NCBI GenBank assembly: GCA_902775355.1
Contig: CACYLY010000001.1
Location: 36,119-100,118, forward strand
Length of the DNA: 64,000 nucleotides
Direction of reading: 5' to 3'
Source: Oscillospiraceae bacterium
GTDB lineage: Bacteria; Bacillota; Clostridia; Oscillospirales; Oscillospiraceae
Shown here: in pieces, positions 52,139 through 60,792 of the stretch
How the letters are laid out: the number at the start of each line of letters is the position of its first letter
Position numbering within the stretch: the stretch's first letter is position 1
Made by a program: the position numbers and the translations under genes
Notes under the pieces: generated by a model
Databases searched by the model: none
What the model saw: the letters and a program-made list of their open reading frames with translations, nothing else
Told to the model about the DNA's origin: nothing

Positions 52139-53701
52139 ATGAATCAGGCAAATACAAGAACAGGAGAAAAAGGCAGGATCGACTGGATGATCACGCTGGT
52201 GCCCTTCATCCTGATCGTGGGAGTGGCAATGCTGCTCTTCCTTTTCCCGGAGAGATCCAATGAGGTCATCGGCCAGGTGCGCTTCTTCTTCGGAGATACC
52301 CTTGGCTCCTATTATCTGATCATCGGCCTGGCGGTGCTGATCGTCAGCCTGTTCATGGCCTTCTCCAGGTATGGCAATATCGTTCTGGGCGAGCCCAACG
52401 AAAAGCCCAGGTACAACTTCTTTACCTGGGGATCCATGATGTTCACCTGCGGTCTCGCCGCCGATATTCTGTTTTACAGCTTCGCCGAGTGGGTCATGTA
52501 TGCCACGAACCCGCACCTGGCGGAAATGGGCGGGAGCATTACCGAATGGGCCGGGGTGTTCCCCCTGTTCCACTGGAGCTTTATCCCCTGGGCCTTTTAT
52601 CTTGTCCTGGCCGTGGCCTTCGGATTCATGCTCCACTGCAGGAAGAGAGACAAGCAGCGTTACAGCGAAGCCTGCCTGCCGGTGCTGGGTGAGAAGAAGG
52701 CCCACGGCCTTCTGGGCAGAGTGATCGACCTGTTCGCCCTGTTTGCGCTCCTCGCCGGGACGGCCACGACCTTCTCGGTCGCCACGCCCCTGATGGCGGA
52801 GATCATCGTCACGCTCTTCGGCATCCAGCTTTCCCGTACGGCGGTCACGATCATTATCCTGCTGCTCACCTGCGCGGTGTATACCTATGCGGTCCTCCAC
52901 GGGTTCAAAGGCATCAGCTTTTTGGCCAAGCTCTGCATTTATCTGTTCTTCGGCCTGCAGATCCTGGTCCTTCTGATTGGCGGGCAGGGCAGGTTCATCA
53001 TCGAGAACGGCGTCCAGTCCTTCGGGAAAATGGTGCAGAACTTCATCGGGCTCTCCACCTACGCCGATCCGGGACGGACGAACAACTTCCCGCAGGATTG
53101 GACGATCTACTATTGGGCCTACTGGATGGTGTGGTGCATCGCCGCGCCCTTCTTCATCGGCAACATTTCCAGGGGCCGCACCATCAAGCAGACGATCCTA
53201 GGCGGCTACCTCTTCGGCGTCGGCTCCACTCTCAGCTCCTTCATCATTCTCGGCAATTACAGCCTGGGCCTTCAAACCAAGGGCGCCGAGGACTTCATTG
53301 CCATGTATGAGGCCAGCGGAGACCTGTACGAGCTGATCATCAATATCATGAAGAGCATGCCCGCCAGCACCTTTATCCTGGTCCTCACCATGCTGTGCAT
53401 GATCGCTTTCTATGCCACGAGCTTCGACTCCATCGCGTACACGGCCGCCTGCTACAGCTACAAAAAGCTGGGTGAAAACGAGAAGCCCAACGCGGCGATC
53501 ACGCTGCTGTGGTGCGTTCTGCTGATCGTCCTGCCGGTGGCACTGGTGTTCTCCGAGAGCAGCATGAACAACATCCAGAGCGTGAGCATCATCAGCGCTT
53601 TTCCGATCGGGATCATCATGATCCTGATGATCTGGAGCTTCTTCAAGGACGCCAGACGTTATCTGGAAGAGCTGGGCAGAAAAAAGAACGCCGGGAAGTA
53701 A
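52139..53701 (+). CDS. BCCT-family transporter, likely choline uptake
   Basis: A 520-residue secondary transporter of the betaine/choline/carnitine family with about 12 helices. The family signature WTIYYWAYWMVWCIAAPFF followed by IGNISRGRTIKQ is present at about residues 320-350, with the aromatic residues that hold the quaternary ammonium group. The glycine-rich stretch usually reading GMGIG is TCGLAADILF here, an unusual variant. Context (LicA, LicC, LicD) suggests it imports choline for the phosphocholine pathway, taking the place of LicB. GGGAGG precedes the ATG. Confidence 0.88.
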   Translation: MNQANTRTGEKGRIDWMITLVPFILIVGVAMLLFLFPERSNEVIGQVRFFFGDTLGSYYLIIGLAVLIVSLFMAFSRYGNIVLGEPNEKPRYNFFTWGSMMFTCGLAADILFYSFAEWVMYATNPHLAEMGGSITEWAGVFPLFHWSFIPWAFYLVLAVAFGFMLHCRKRDKQRYSEACLPVLGEKKAHGLLGRVIDLFALFALLAGTATTFSVATPLMAEIIVTLFGIQLSRTAVTIIILLLTCAVYTYAVLHGFKGISFLAKLCIYLFFGLQILVLLIGGQGRFIIENGVQSFGKMVQNFIGLSTYADPGRTNNFPQDWTIYYWAYWMVWCIAAPFFIGNISRGRTIKQTILGGYLFGVGSTLSSFIILGNYSLGLQTKGAEDFIAMYEASGDLYELIINIMKSMPASTFILVLTMLCMIAFYATSFDSIAYTAACYSYKKLGENEKPNAAITLLWCVLLIVLPVALVFSESSMNNIQSVSIISAFPIGIIMILMIWSFFKDARRYLEELGRKKNAGK

Positions 53702-53720
53702 AGCGCCGTCTTTCGCCCGC

Positions 53721-53749
53721 TTGCATGCAGCCCGCAAATGTGCTACATT
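53721..53749 (+). promoter_or_regulatory. Possible promoter of the nucleotidyltransferase pair
   Basis: TTGCAT (53721-53726), 17-base spacer, TACATT (53744-53749), 55 bases before the start at 53804. Weak match. Confidence 0.35.
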
Positions 53750-53803
53750 GTAGCCGACCGTAAAAGGAATCCGGCAGCCGAGAACAGAGGGGCGCAGAAA
53801 ACC

Positions 53804-55018
53804 ATGCATGAAATCGAACTGAAAATCTTTTTTGAGCTTCTGCGGGCGGGGATGCTGGGAGAAAAGCCGGCGCTTGACGGCCTGCTGGAGCCGGAAACGC
53901 CCTGGGACGAGAAGCAGGTGACCGGTCTGGCTGTCCGGCACGACGTGGTGCTCACGGTGTACGCCGCCCTGGAAGGAGCGGAGGAGTCGGCGCTGCGCAG
54001 CCTGAAGCAGAGCCTGAAGCGCTTCTACGCGCCGCGCTTCGCCAAATCCGTGAACCAGAGCATGGAGGCGGAGCTGCTGCTGCAGACCCTGGAGAGCCAG
54101 GGGATCGACTGCCTGGCCCTGAAGGGCTGGCAGATGCGCGAGCTCTACGCCGACCCCCTGAGCCGCAGCATGACGGATCTGGACATCCTGATCCGGGACT
54201 ATCGCTACGAGCAGATCGGCAAGGCCCTGGAGCCCCTGGGCTATCACGGCAAAGGGCATTCCTCCTGGAAGCACGACAAGTTTGTGAAAGAGCCCTACAT
54301 GATGGTGGAGATGCACCGCCGCCTGACGGATGACAGCGACGCCATCCGCGACTGGGAGCGGGGGATTTGGGAGAGGGCGGTCCTCGAGGAGGGCTGCCGC
54401 CACCGGTACCGGATGTCGGCGGAGGATTTTTATCTCTTCCACCTGGTCCATATGCACAAGGATTTTCTCAACGGCGCCCTGGGCTTTCGCCGTCTGGCCG
54501 ATCTCTGGCTGCTGCGGAAAAAGGGAGAGGGCACCGATTGGGCGCAGGTCTCCCGGCTGCTGGAGAGCATGGGCCTGCGCCGCTTCGAGGAGAAGATGGC
54601 CCGGCTGGCCGCGGTCTGCTTCGACGGCGCCGAGCCGGATGAGGACAGCGAGACGCTCCTGGGCTTTGCGGCTGGCGGCGCGGTCTTCACCGACGATCAG
54701 CGCTACAAGCTGGGCCGCATGGTGGCCCTCTCGGGGAAATCCGCCCGCCGGGCAAAGCTCAGCTCTTTGATCAGCGCCGTGTTTTTACCCTACAGCCGCA
54801 TGAAGGCCCAGTTTCCCGCGGTGGAGAAGCACCCGATCCTGCTGCCCTGGTTCTGGCTGAAACGGATCTTCAGGTTCCTCCGGCACCCGGCCAAGCGCCT
54901 GCAGAAGCTGGATTACAGCGGCCTGGACGAGGCGCGGTACGAGCAGATGCGGCAGGTCTTCCGCGCAGGCGGCGTCCTGCCGGCAAAGAGCGAAGAACAA
55001 AGAGGAGACCCGGAATGA
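53804..55018 (+). CDS. Uncharacterised nucleotidyltransferase-fold protein, first of pair
   Basis: A 404-residue protein of the NTP_transf_5 family of uncharacterised nucleotidyltransferases. The core is DCLALKGWQMRELY followed by SRSMTDLDILIRDY (about 115-150), which holds the DxD-type metal site after a conserved Gly-Lys block. The remainder is mostly helical, with HxHMHK-like FYLFHLVHMHKDF. This family often occurs in polysaccharide loci and its substrate is unknown. The start is ATG 53804. It overlaps the next gene by ATGA, and the next gene is its paralogue. Confidence 0.78.
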   Translation: MHEIELKIFFELLRAGMLGEKPALDGLLEPETPWDEKQVTGLAVRHDVVLTVYAALEGAEESALRSLKQSLKRFYAPRFAKSVNQSMEAELLLQTLESQGIDCLALKGWQMRELYADPLSRSMTDLDILIRDYRYEQIGKALEPLGYHGKGHSSWKHDKFVKEPYMMVEMHRRLTDDSDAIRDWERGIWERAVLEEGCRHRYRMSAEDFYLFHLVHMHKDFLNGALGFRRLADLWLLRKKGEGTDWAQVSRLLESMGLRRFEEKMARLAAVCFDGAEPDEDSETLLGFAAGGAVFTDDQRYKLGRMVALSGKSARRAKLSSLISAVFLPYSRMKAQFPAVEKHPILLPWFWLKRIFRFLRHPAKRLQKLDYSGLDEARYEQMRQVFRAGGVLPAKSEEQRGDPE

Positions 55019-56250
55019 ATACCTTGACGCCCAATCAGGAGCTGCTGCTCTCCCTGCTGGCCCAGGCGTTGTTTCATCGCGAGGCGGCCCTGCCGGGAGA
55101 CGCGGACTGGTACGGTCTCTTTCAGGAGGCGAAACAGCAGGCGGTCCTGCCGCTGGTCTTCGAGAGCGTGAAGGAACAGCTTCCCGCCGACGTGAAGGAC
55201 AGCCTGGAGGAGCCGGTGGAGACCTGCCTGCTCAACAATCTCCTGGTGGACTTCGAGCACGTGGAGCTGCACAAGACCATGCGGGCCGCCGGGATCGATT
55301 ACGTGGTGATGAAGGGCAGCGCCTCAGCCGCCTATTACCCCAAGCCCATGCTGCGCATGATGGGGGACGTGGACTTTCTGATCCGTAAAGAGGACGCCGA
55401 ACGTGGGGGAGAGGCCCTGCGCACGCTTGGTTTTCGGGAAACCGCCGAGCGGGACAATCCCATCCACCAGGCCTATGTCCGCCGGGGCGAAGACGGGCGG
55501 CGCTCCGAGTGGGAGCTGCACTGGCTGCCCAACGGCATCCCCCGCAACGAGACCGGGGAGCGGATCCGCGAACTGCTCTCGGACAGCGTGGAGACGGCCC
55601 GAATTCATCAGACGGAAAACGGCTCCTACATGGTGCCGGACGATTTTCACCACGGCCTGATGCTCCTGATCCACACGGCCATGCACCTGATGCACAGCGG
55701 CGTGGGTCTGCGGCATCTCTGCGACTGGGCGGTCTTCGCGTCTCATTTCAGCGAAAAGGACTTCCGCACCCTCTTTGAGGAAAAGCTGCGGGAGCTTGGG
55801 CTCTGGGACTTTGCCGCGGCGCTGACCGCCGTGTCGGTCCGCTATCTGGGCTGTCCGGACGCACACTGGCAGGGGGATCCGCCGGAGAGTCTCACAAAGG
55901 GCCTGCTGCTGGATATCCTACGGGGCGGAAATTTCGGCAAGAAGGACCGCTCGCGTCTGAACGAGGCCAAGCTCCTGGTGAATCGCCGAGAGGGCACCGT
56001 CCGCCGGGGAGCCTGGCTGCGCAACGCCGCCAGCGCCATGAACGAGAAGGCCCGCCGGCTGATGCCTGCCGCCCGGAAGCAGCCCCTGCTGCTGCCCATC
56101 GGCTGGCTGCGGGTGGGCCTGCGTCAGTGCAGGCGCATCCTCAGCGGCCGCAGACCCGGCTTGCACCTGAAGCGCATGGTGGAGGGCGCAGCGGAGCGCA
56201 GCGCGCTGTATCAGCAGCTGCGTATCTTCAAGGACGCGGGAGATGAATAA
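55015..56250 (+). CDS. Uncharacterised nucleotidyltransferase-fold protein, second of pair
   Basis: A 411-residue paralogue of the preceding protein. It has the same order of elements: DYVVMKGSASAAYYPKPMLR then MMGDVDFLIRKED (acidic metal site, about 115-130), WELHWLPNG, and FHHGLMLLIHTAMHLMHSG in the helical half. The two are coupled by ATGA and could act as a pair. No signal peptide is seen, so they are cytoplasmic. Likely role is activation or modification of a sugar or polymer, but no reaction is known for the family. Confidence 0.78.
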   Translation: MNTLTPNQELLLSLLAQALFHREAALPGDADWYGLFQEAKQQAVLPLVFESVKEQLPADVKDSLEEPVETCLLNNLLVDFEHVELHKTMRAAGIDYVVMKGSASAAYYPKPMLRMMGDVDFLIRKEDAERGGEALRTLGFRETAERDNPIHQAYVRRGEDGRRSEWELHWLPNGIPRNETGERIRELLSDSVETARIHQTENGSYMVPDDFHHGLMLLIHTAMHLMHSGVGLRHLCDWAVFASHFSEKDFRTLFEEKLRELGLWDFAAALTAVSVRYLGCPDAHWQGDPPESLTKGLLLDILRGGNFGKKDRSRLNEAKLLVNRREGTVRRGAWLRNAASAMNEKARRLMPAARKQPLLLPIGWLRVGLRQCRRILSGRRPGLHLKRMVEGAAERSALYQQLRIFKDAGDE

Positions 56251-56252
56251 AT

Positions 56253-56333
56253 GCAAATGTCAAGGTATGACCGTGAAATGTCCGGCTATATCTTGACATT
56301 TGCGCTGCTTTATACTATAATATCTTGACATTT
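56253..56333 (+). promoter_or_regulatory. Repeated operator-like motif over the kinase promoter
   Basis: The motif ATATCTTGACATTT occurs at 56288-56301 and 56320-56333. A near-perfect inverted copy (GCAAATGTCAAGGTAT, 15 of 16 positions) lies at 56253-56268, and a partial inverted AAATGTC at about 56275. One copy contains the -35 box and another follows the -10 box, as expected of repressor sites. The kinase downstream begins with an HTH domain, so autoregulation is a reasonable inference. Confidence 0.75.
56293..56321 (+). promoter_or_regulatory. Consensus sigma-A promoter of the HTH-kinase operon
   Basis: TTGACA (56293-56298), 17-base spacer, TATAAT (56316-56321): a perfect match to consensus, 32 bases before the ATG. 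Confidence 0.92.
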
Positions 56334-56352
56334 CAGGCGAGGACGGTATGCT

Positions 56353-57741
56353 ATGGAATATATGGACGTGCGTCGGGCGGCGGAGCTCTGGCAGATGCCG
56401 GAGCGGAAGGTCACTTCCCTGTGCAGGGAGGGCCGGATCCCCGGCGCGAAAAAAGAGGGGAAGCTCTGGCAGATCCCGGTTGGCAGTCTCCGCCCGCTGG
56501 ACGCCAGGACCCGGGAATACGCCGCCTCCCGGCAGGAGCCGGAGACCGCCTGCGCGCCTGACGCCGGGGGAAGAGCGGTCCAGGCCTTTCGGGAGACCTA
56601 TCACAAGGAGCCGGAGACCACGGCCTTCACCCCTTACCGGGTCTGCCTCATCGGCGCCCACAGCGACCACAACCTGGGCAAGGTCACAGGCATGGCCATC
56701 GACAAGGGGATCCACATTGCCTGCGGACCCAAGCAGAACGGCGTGGTGGAGATCCGCTCCCTGCAGTTTCCCAAGCGGGCCCAGTGGCACGTCACGTCGA
56801 CACCGCCGGTAAAGCAGAACGACTGGGCGGACCATCTGCGGGGCGCCACCATCGCCCTGGCCCAGCGTTTTCCGCTGCATGTGGGCCTCTGCGCCGTGCT
56901 GGACGGGGAGCTGCCCATCGGCGGCCTTTCCAGCTCCGCGGCGGTGATCATCAGCTTTCTGTCCGTGCTCTGCCGTCTGAACGGCATCCGGCTGGGGCCG
57001 GAGGAGCTGATCCAGATCTCCCTGGAGGCGGAAAACCGCTATGTGGGCGTGGCCTGCGGCAAGCTGGACCAGAGCTGCGAGGTCTACTGCCGGAAGGACA
57101 AGCTTCTGTACCTGGACACCCTTGACGGCAGCTTCGAGCTGATCCCCAAGGCGCCGGATATGAAGCCCTTCGAGATCGCCGTGTTCTTCAGCGGCATGGA
57201 GCGGAGCCTGGCCGGGACCCAGTTCAACATGCGGGTGGACGAGGCCCGGGCCGCCGCCTACAGCCTGAAGGCCTTCGCGGGCCTGCCCTACGGGAAGATC
57301 GGGGAGACCAACCTGCGGGAGGTGCCGGAGGAGGTTTTCCGCCGGTATCGGGACCGCCTGCCGGAGAGCTTTGCCCGCCGGGCGGAGCACTGGTACGGGG
57401 AATTCCGCAGGGTGGAGGCGGGAGCCGAGGCCTGGCGCCGGGGCGATCTGGAGGAATTCGGGCGGCTCAGCTTTCAGAGCGGCCGCAGCAGCATCGACAA
57501 CTGGCAGACCGGCTCCCCGGAGCTGATCCGCCTCTATGAGATCATGACCCAAACCGAGGGCATCTACGGCGGCCGCTTCAGCGGCGCGGGCTTCAAGGGC
57601 TGCTGCGTGGCCCTCATCGACCCGAGCCTGCGGGAGCAGATCCTGGCGCAGGTGGAGCGGGCTTATCTGGAGAGCTTTCCGGGCCTGCGGGGGCGGTACA
57701 GCGCCCACATCTGCCATATGGGAAACGGGGTGGAGCTGTGA
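56353..57741 (+). CDS. HTH-domain fused to GHMP sugar kinase, galacturonokinase-like
   Basis: A 462-residue fusion. Residues about 1-50 form an excisionase/MerR-type HTH (MDVRRAAELWQMPERKVTSL, then REGRIPGAKKEGKLWQIP). Residues about 70-462 form a GHMP kinase: motif 1 YRVCLIGAHSDHNLGKV (about 95-111), motif 2 PIGGLSSSAAVII, the catalytic Asp in CGKLDQ, and motif 3 GRFSGAGFKGCC. From memory, motif 1 (GAHxDH rather than galactokinase GEHTDY) and the RFSGAGFxGCC block resemble plant galacturonokinase, which makes galacturonate 1-phosphate. It is followed by a sugar-1-P nucleotidyltransferase (GTGA overlap), a UDP-GlcA epimerase and a UDP-Glc dehydrogenase, a uronate context. Promoter and operator motifs lie just upstream. 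Confidence 0.85.
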   Translation: MEYMDVRRAAELWQMPERKVTSLCREGRIPGAKKEGKLWQIPVGSLRPLDARTREYAASRQEPETACAPDAGGRAVQAFRETYHKEPETTAFTPYRVCLIGAHSDHNLGKVTGMAIDKGIHIACGPKQNGVVEIRSLQFPKRAQWHVTSTPPVKQNDWADHLRGATIALAQRFPLHVGLCAVLDGELPIGGLSSSAAVIISFLSVLCRLNGIRLGPEELIQISLEAENRYVGVACGKLDQSCEVYCRKDKLLYLDTLDGSFELIPKAPDMKPFEIAVFFSGMERSLAGTQFNMRVDEARAAAYSLKAFAGLPYGKIGETNLREVPEEVFRRYRDRLPESFARRAEHWYGEFRRVEAGAEAWRRGDLEEFGRLSFQSGRSSIDNWQTGSPELIRLYEIMTQTEGIYGGRFSGAGFKGCCVALIDPSLREQILAQVERAYLESFPGLRGRYSAHICHMGNGVEL

Positions 57742-58472
57742 ACTGCGTGATCCTGGCCGCGGGCTACGCCACCCGGCTTTACCCGCTGACGGAGCATTTT
57801 CCCAAGCCCCTGCTGCCCGTGGGAGAGAAGACGATCCTGGACTGGCTGCTGGACGATCTGAAAAGCGCCGGCGGGATGGAGGAGATCGTTCTGGTCTCCA
57901 ACCATCGCTATGCCGAGACTTTCCGGAACTGGGCCTCATTCCGGCCGGAACCGATCCGGGTACTGGACGACGGCAGCGAGAGCAATGAGCGCCGCCTGGG
58001 CGCCGTGCGGGACCTGGCCCTGGCCCTGGACGAGGTGGGAACGGAGAAGGAGACCCTGGTGATGGCAGGGGACAATCTGCTGGATTTCTCCCTGATCCGT
58101 TTTCTCGATTACGCCCGGGAAAGGGGGAGCAGCTGCGCCATGCGCTACGCCGAGCCCTCCCGGGAGCGGCTGCGGCACTGCGGCGTGGCCGTGGTGGATG
58201 CGGACGACCGGATCCTCGGCATGACCGAGAAGTCGCCGGAGCCGCCCTCCCACTGGGTCTGCCCGCCCTTCTATGTCTACACGCCCCGGGCCCTGAGGCT
58301 GCTGGGGCAGGCGCTGGAGAGCGGCTGCGGCGCCGACGCGCCGGGAAGCTTTCTGGCCTGGGTCGCCGGGCGGCTGCCGGTCTATGCCATGGAGATGCCC
58401 GGCAGGCGCTACGATATCGGCGATCCGGAGAGCTATGAGCAAGTGAAAAAGGAGTACCGAGGCATATGCTGA
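57738..58472 (+). CDS. Sugar-1-phosphate nucleotidyltransferase
   Basis: A 244-residue NTP_transferase enzyme. The pyrophosphorylase motif LAAGYATRLYPLTEHFPKPL (about 6-25) is followed by the metal site MAGDNLLDFS (about 110-119) and GITEK-like GMTEKSPEPP. It activates a sugar 1-phosphate with an NTP to give a nucleotide sugar. Its GTG start overlaps the stop of the HTH-kinase gene, so it most likely uses the kinase product, possibly making a UDP-uronic acid. The substrate is inferred only from this coupling. Similar short enzymes make GDP-, UDP- or dTDP-sugars. Confidence 0.85.
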   Translation: MNCVILAAGYATRLYPLTEHFPKPLLPVGEKTILDWLLDDLKSAGGMEEIVLVSNHRYAETFRNWASFRPEPIRVLDDGSESNERRLGAVRDLALALDEVGTEKETLVMAGDNLLDFSLIRFLDYARERGSSCAMRYAEPSRERLRHCGVAVVDADDRILGMTEKSPEPPSHWVCPPFYVYTPRALRLLGQALESGCGADAPGSFLAWVAGRLPVYAMEMPGRRYDIGDPESYEQVKKEYRGIC

Positions 58473-59551
58473 CGCCGAATGTGACACTGGAAAAGAAAAC
58501 GATCTTCGTGACCGGCGCCGCCGGCTTTATCGGCTTCTTCCTCTCCAAGCGCCTGCTGGAAGAGGTGGAGGGCGTGCGTGTTGTGGGGATCGACAACATG
58601 AACGATTACTACGAGGTCTCGCTGAAGGAGTACCGCCTGGCACAGCTGCGGCGATATCCCAACTTCAGCTTCCTGCAGATCAATATCGCCGACAAGGCGG
58701 CGGTGAACGAGGCCTTTGCCAAATATGAGCCGACGGTGGTGGTGAACCTGGCCGCCCAGGCCGGCGTGCGCTATTCCATCACCCATCCGGACGTGTATAT
58801 CGAGTCCAACCTGGTGGGCTTCTTCAATCTGCTGGAGGCCTGCCGCCACTCCTACGACGGGGGCAAGACCGGCGTGGAGCACCTGGTCTACGCCAGCAGC
58901 TCCTCGGTCTACGGGGGCAACAAAAAGGTGCCCTTCTCCACCGAGGACAAGGTGGACAATCCCGTCTCCCTCTACGCCGCCACCAAGAAGTCCGACGAGC
59001 TGCTGGCCCACGCCTACGCCAAGCTCTACGCCATCCCCTCCACGGGCCTGCGCTTTTTCACGGTCTACGGCCCGGCGGGGCGGCCGGACATGGCCTACTT
59101 CGGCTTCACTAACAAGCTGCGGGCGGGCCAGACCATTCAAATTTTCAACTACGGCAACTGTGAACGGGACTTCACCTATGTGGACGACATCGTGGAGGGC
59201 ATCCTGCGGGTCATGCGCCGGGCGCCGGAGCGTGAAACCGGGGAGGACGGGCTGCCTCTGCCGCCTTACGCGGTCTACAACATCGGCGGCAGCCGGCCGG
59301 AGAACCTGCTGGACTTCGTGCGCATCCTCTCGGAGGAGCTGGTCCGCGCCGGGGTGCTGCCGGAGGACTATGACTTTGAAGCCCACAAGGAGCTGGCCCC
59401 CATGCAGCCCGGGGACGTGCCCGTGACCTACGCGGACGCGGAGGCCCTGGAGCGGGACTTCGGCTTCCGGCCGGAGATCGACCTGAGGACAGGGCTGCGC
59501 CGATTTGCCGAATGGTATCATGACTATTACATGGGAGGGGAGCAGAAATGA
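58466..59551 (+). CDS. UDP-glucuronate 4-epimerase
   Basis: A 361-residue extended SDR enzyme that interconverts UDP-glucuronate and UDP-galacturonate. The NAD motif [15 protein letters not shown] is at about 17-31, followed by [20 protein letters not shown] (typical of the GAE/LpsL group), [19 protein letters not shown], and the catalytic YAATKKSDE (Tyr-x3-Lys). The [16 protein letters not shown] block is diagnostic of UDP-GlcA epimerases. It overlaps the previous gene by 7 bases and the next by 4. The dehydrogenase downstream gives its substrate. Confidence 0.93.
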   Translation: MLTPNVTLEKKTIFVTGAAGFIGFFLSKRLLEEVEGVRVVGIDNMNDYYEVSLKEYRLAQLRRYPNFSFLQINIADKAAVNEAFAKYEPTVVVNLAAQAGVRYSITHPDVYIESNLVGFFNLLEACRHSYDGGKTGVEHLVYASSSSVYGGNKKVPFSTEDKVDNPVSLYAATKKSDELLAHAYAKLYAIPSTGLRFFTVYGPAGRPDMAYFGFTNKLRAGQTIQIFNYGNCERDFTYVDDIVEGILRVMRRAPERETGEDGLPLPPYAVYNIGGSRPENLLDFVRILSEELVRAGVLPEDYDFEAHKELAPMQPGDVPVTYADAEALERDFGFRPEIDLRTGLRRFAEWYHDYYMGGEQK

Positions 59552-60780
59552 GGATCACCGTTGCCGGCGTGGGCTATGTGGGCCTGTCGCTGGCGGTGCT
59601 GCTGGCGCAGCGCCACGAGGTCACCGCCGTCACTACGACGCCGGCCAAGGCGGAGCTCATCAACAGCCGCCGCAGCCCGATCCAGGACAAGGAGCTGGAG
59701 GACTACCTGAGCCAAAAGCCCCTGCGCCTCACCGCCACCTGCGACCGGGAGAGCGCCTACCGCAGCGCGGAGCTGGTGATCATCGCCACCCCCACCAACT
59801 ACGAGCCCAAGCGGGGCTTTTTCGACACCAGCGCCGTGGAGGACGTGATCCGGCGGGTGCTGGCGGTGAATCCGGAAGCGACCATGGTCATCAAGAGCAC
59901 CGTGCCCGTGGGCTACACCGCCTCGGTGCGGGAGAAGTTCGGCTGCGGCCGCATCCTCTTCAGCCCCGAATTCCTGCGGGAGAGCCGAGCGCTTTACGAT
60001 AACCTGCACCCCAGCCGCATCATCGTGGGCACGGACCCGAACGACCCCGCTCTCTGTGAAACGGCCCGCCGTTTTGCCGGCCTCCTGCGGGAGGCGGCCC
60101 TGGAGGAAGAGGTGCCGACCCTGCTCATGGGCTTTACGGAGGCCGAGGCGGTGAAGCTCTTCGCCAACACCTACCTGGCCCTGCGGGTCAGCTACTTCAA
60201 CGAGCTGGACACCTATGCCGAGCTCAAGGGCCTGAACGCCCGGGAGATCATCGAGGGCGTCTGCCTGGACCCCCGCATCGGCAGTCACTACAACAACCCC
60301 AGCTTCGGTTACGGGGGCTACTGCCTGCCCAAGGACACCAAGCAGCTGCTGGCCAATTATGCGGACGTGCCGGAGAATCTGATCCAGGCCATCGTGGAGT
60401 CCAACCGGACCCGGAAGGACTTCATCGCCGACCGGGTGCTGGAAAAGGCGGGCTACTATTCCGCCAACGCCAGCTGGAACGCGGAGCGGGAGAGGCCCGT
60501 CACCGTGGGCGTTTTCCGACTCACCATGAAGTCCAACAGCGACAATTTCCGCCAGAGCAGCATCCAGGGCGTGATGAAGCGCATCAAGGCCAAGGGGGCC
60601 TCCGTGATCGTCTACGAGCCCACCCTGCCGGACGGGGAGACCTTCTTCGGCAGCCGCATCGTGAACGATCTGGCGGAGTTCAAGCGCCTGTCCGACGCTA
60701 TCGTTGCCAACCGCTACGACGCCTGCCTGGACGATGTGGCGGAGAAGGTCTATACCCGGGACCTGTTCCGAAGAGATTGA
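59548..60780 (+). CDS. ugd: UDP-glucose 6-dehydrogenase
   Basis: A 410-residue nucleotide-sugar dehydrogenase that oxidises UDP-glucose to UDP-glucuronate with two NAD+. The Rossmann motif [15 protein letters not shown] is at about 5-19, [10 protein letters not shown] follows, then [10 protein letters not shown], and the catalytic Cys lies in [13 protein letters not shown] near residue 256. A C-terminal UDP-binding domain is present. It is coupled to the epimerase by ATGA, so together they supply UDP-GalA. The shorter type without a lengthy C-terminus resembles Ugd/TuaD-like enzymes; action on UDP-GlcNAc-type sugars is less likely. Confidence 0.92.
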   Translation: MRITVAGVGYVGLSLAVLLAQRHEVTAVTTTPAKAELINSRRSPIQDKELEDYLSQKPLRLTATCDRESAYRSAELVIIATPTNYEPKRGFFDTSAVEDVIRRVLAVNPEATMVIKSTVPVGYTASVREKFGCGRILFSPEFLRESRALYDNLHPSRIIVGTDPNDPALCETARRFAGLLREAALEEEVPTLLMGFTEAEAVKLFANTYLALRVSYFNELDTYAELKGLNAREIIEGVCLDPRIGSHYNNPSFGYGGYCLPKDTKQLLANYADVPENLIQAIVESNRTRKDFIADRVLEKAGYYSANASWNAERERPVTVGVFRLTMKSNSDNFRQSSIQGVMKRIKAKGASVIVYEPTLPDGETFFGSRIVNDLAEFKRLSDAIVANRYDACLDDVAEKVYTRDLFRRD

Positions 60781-60792
60781 GGAGGGAGAAAC

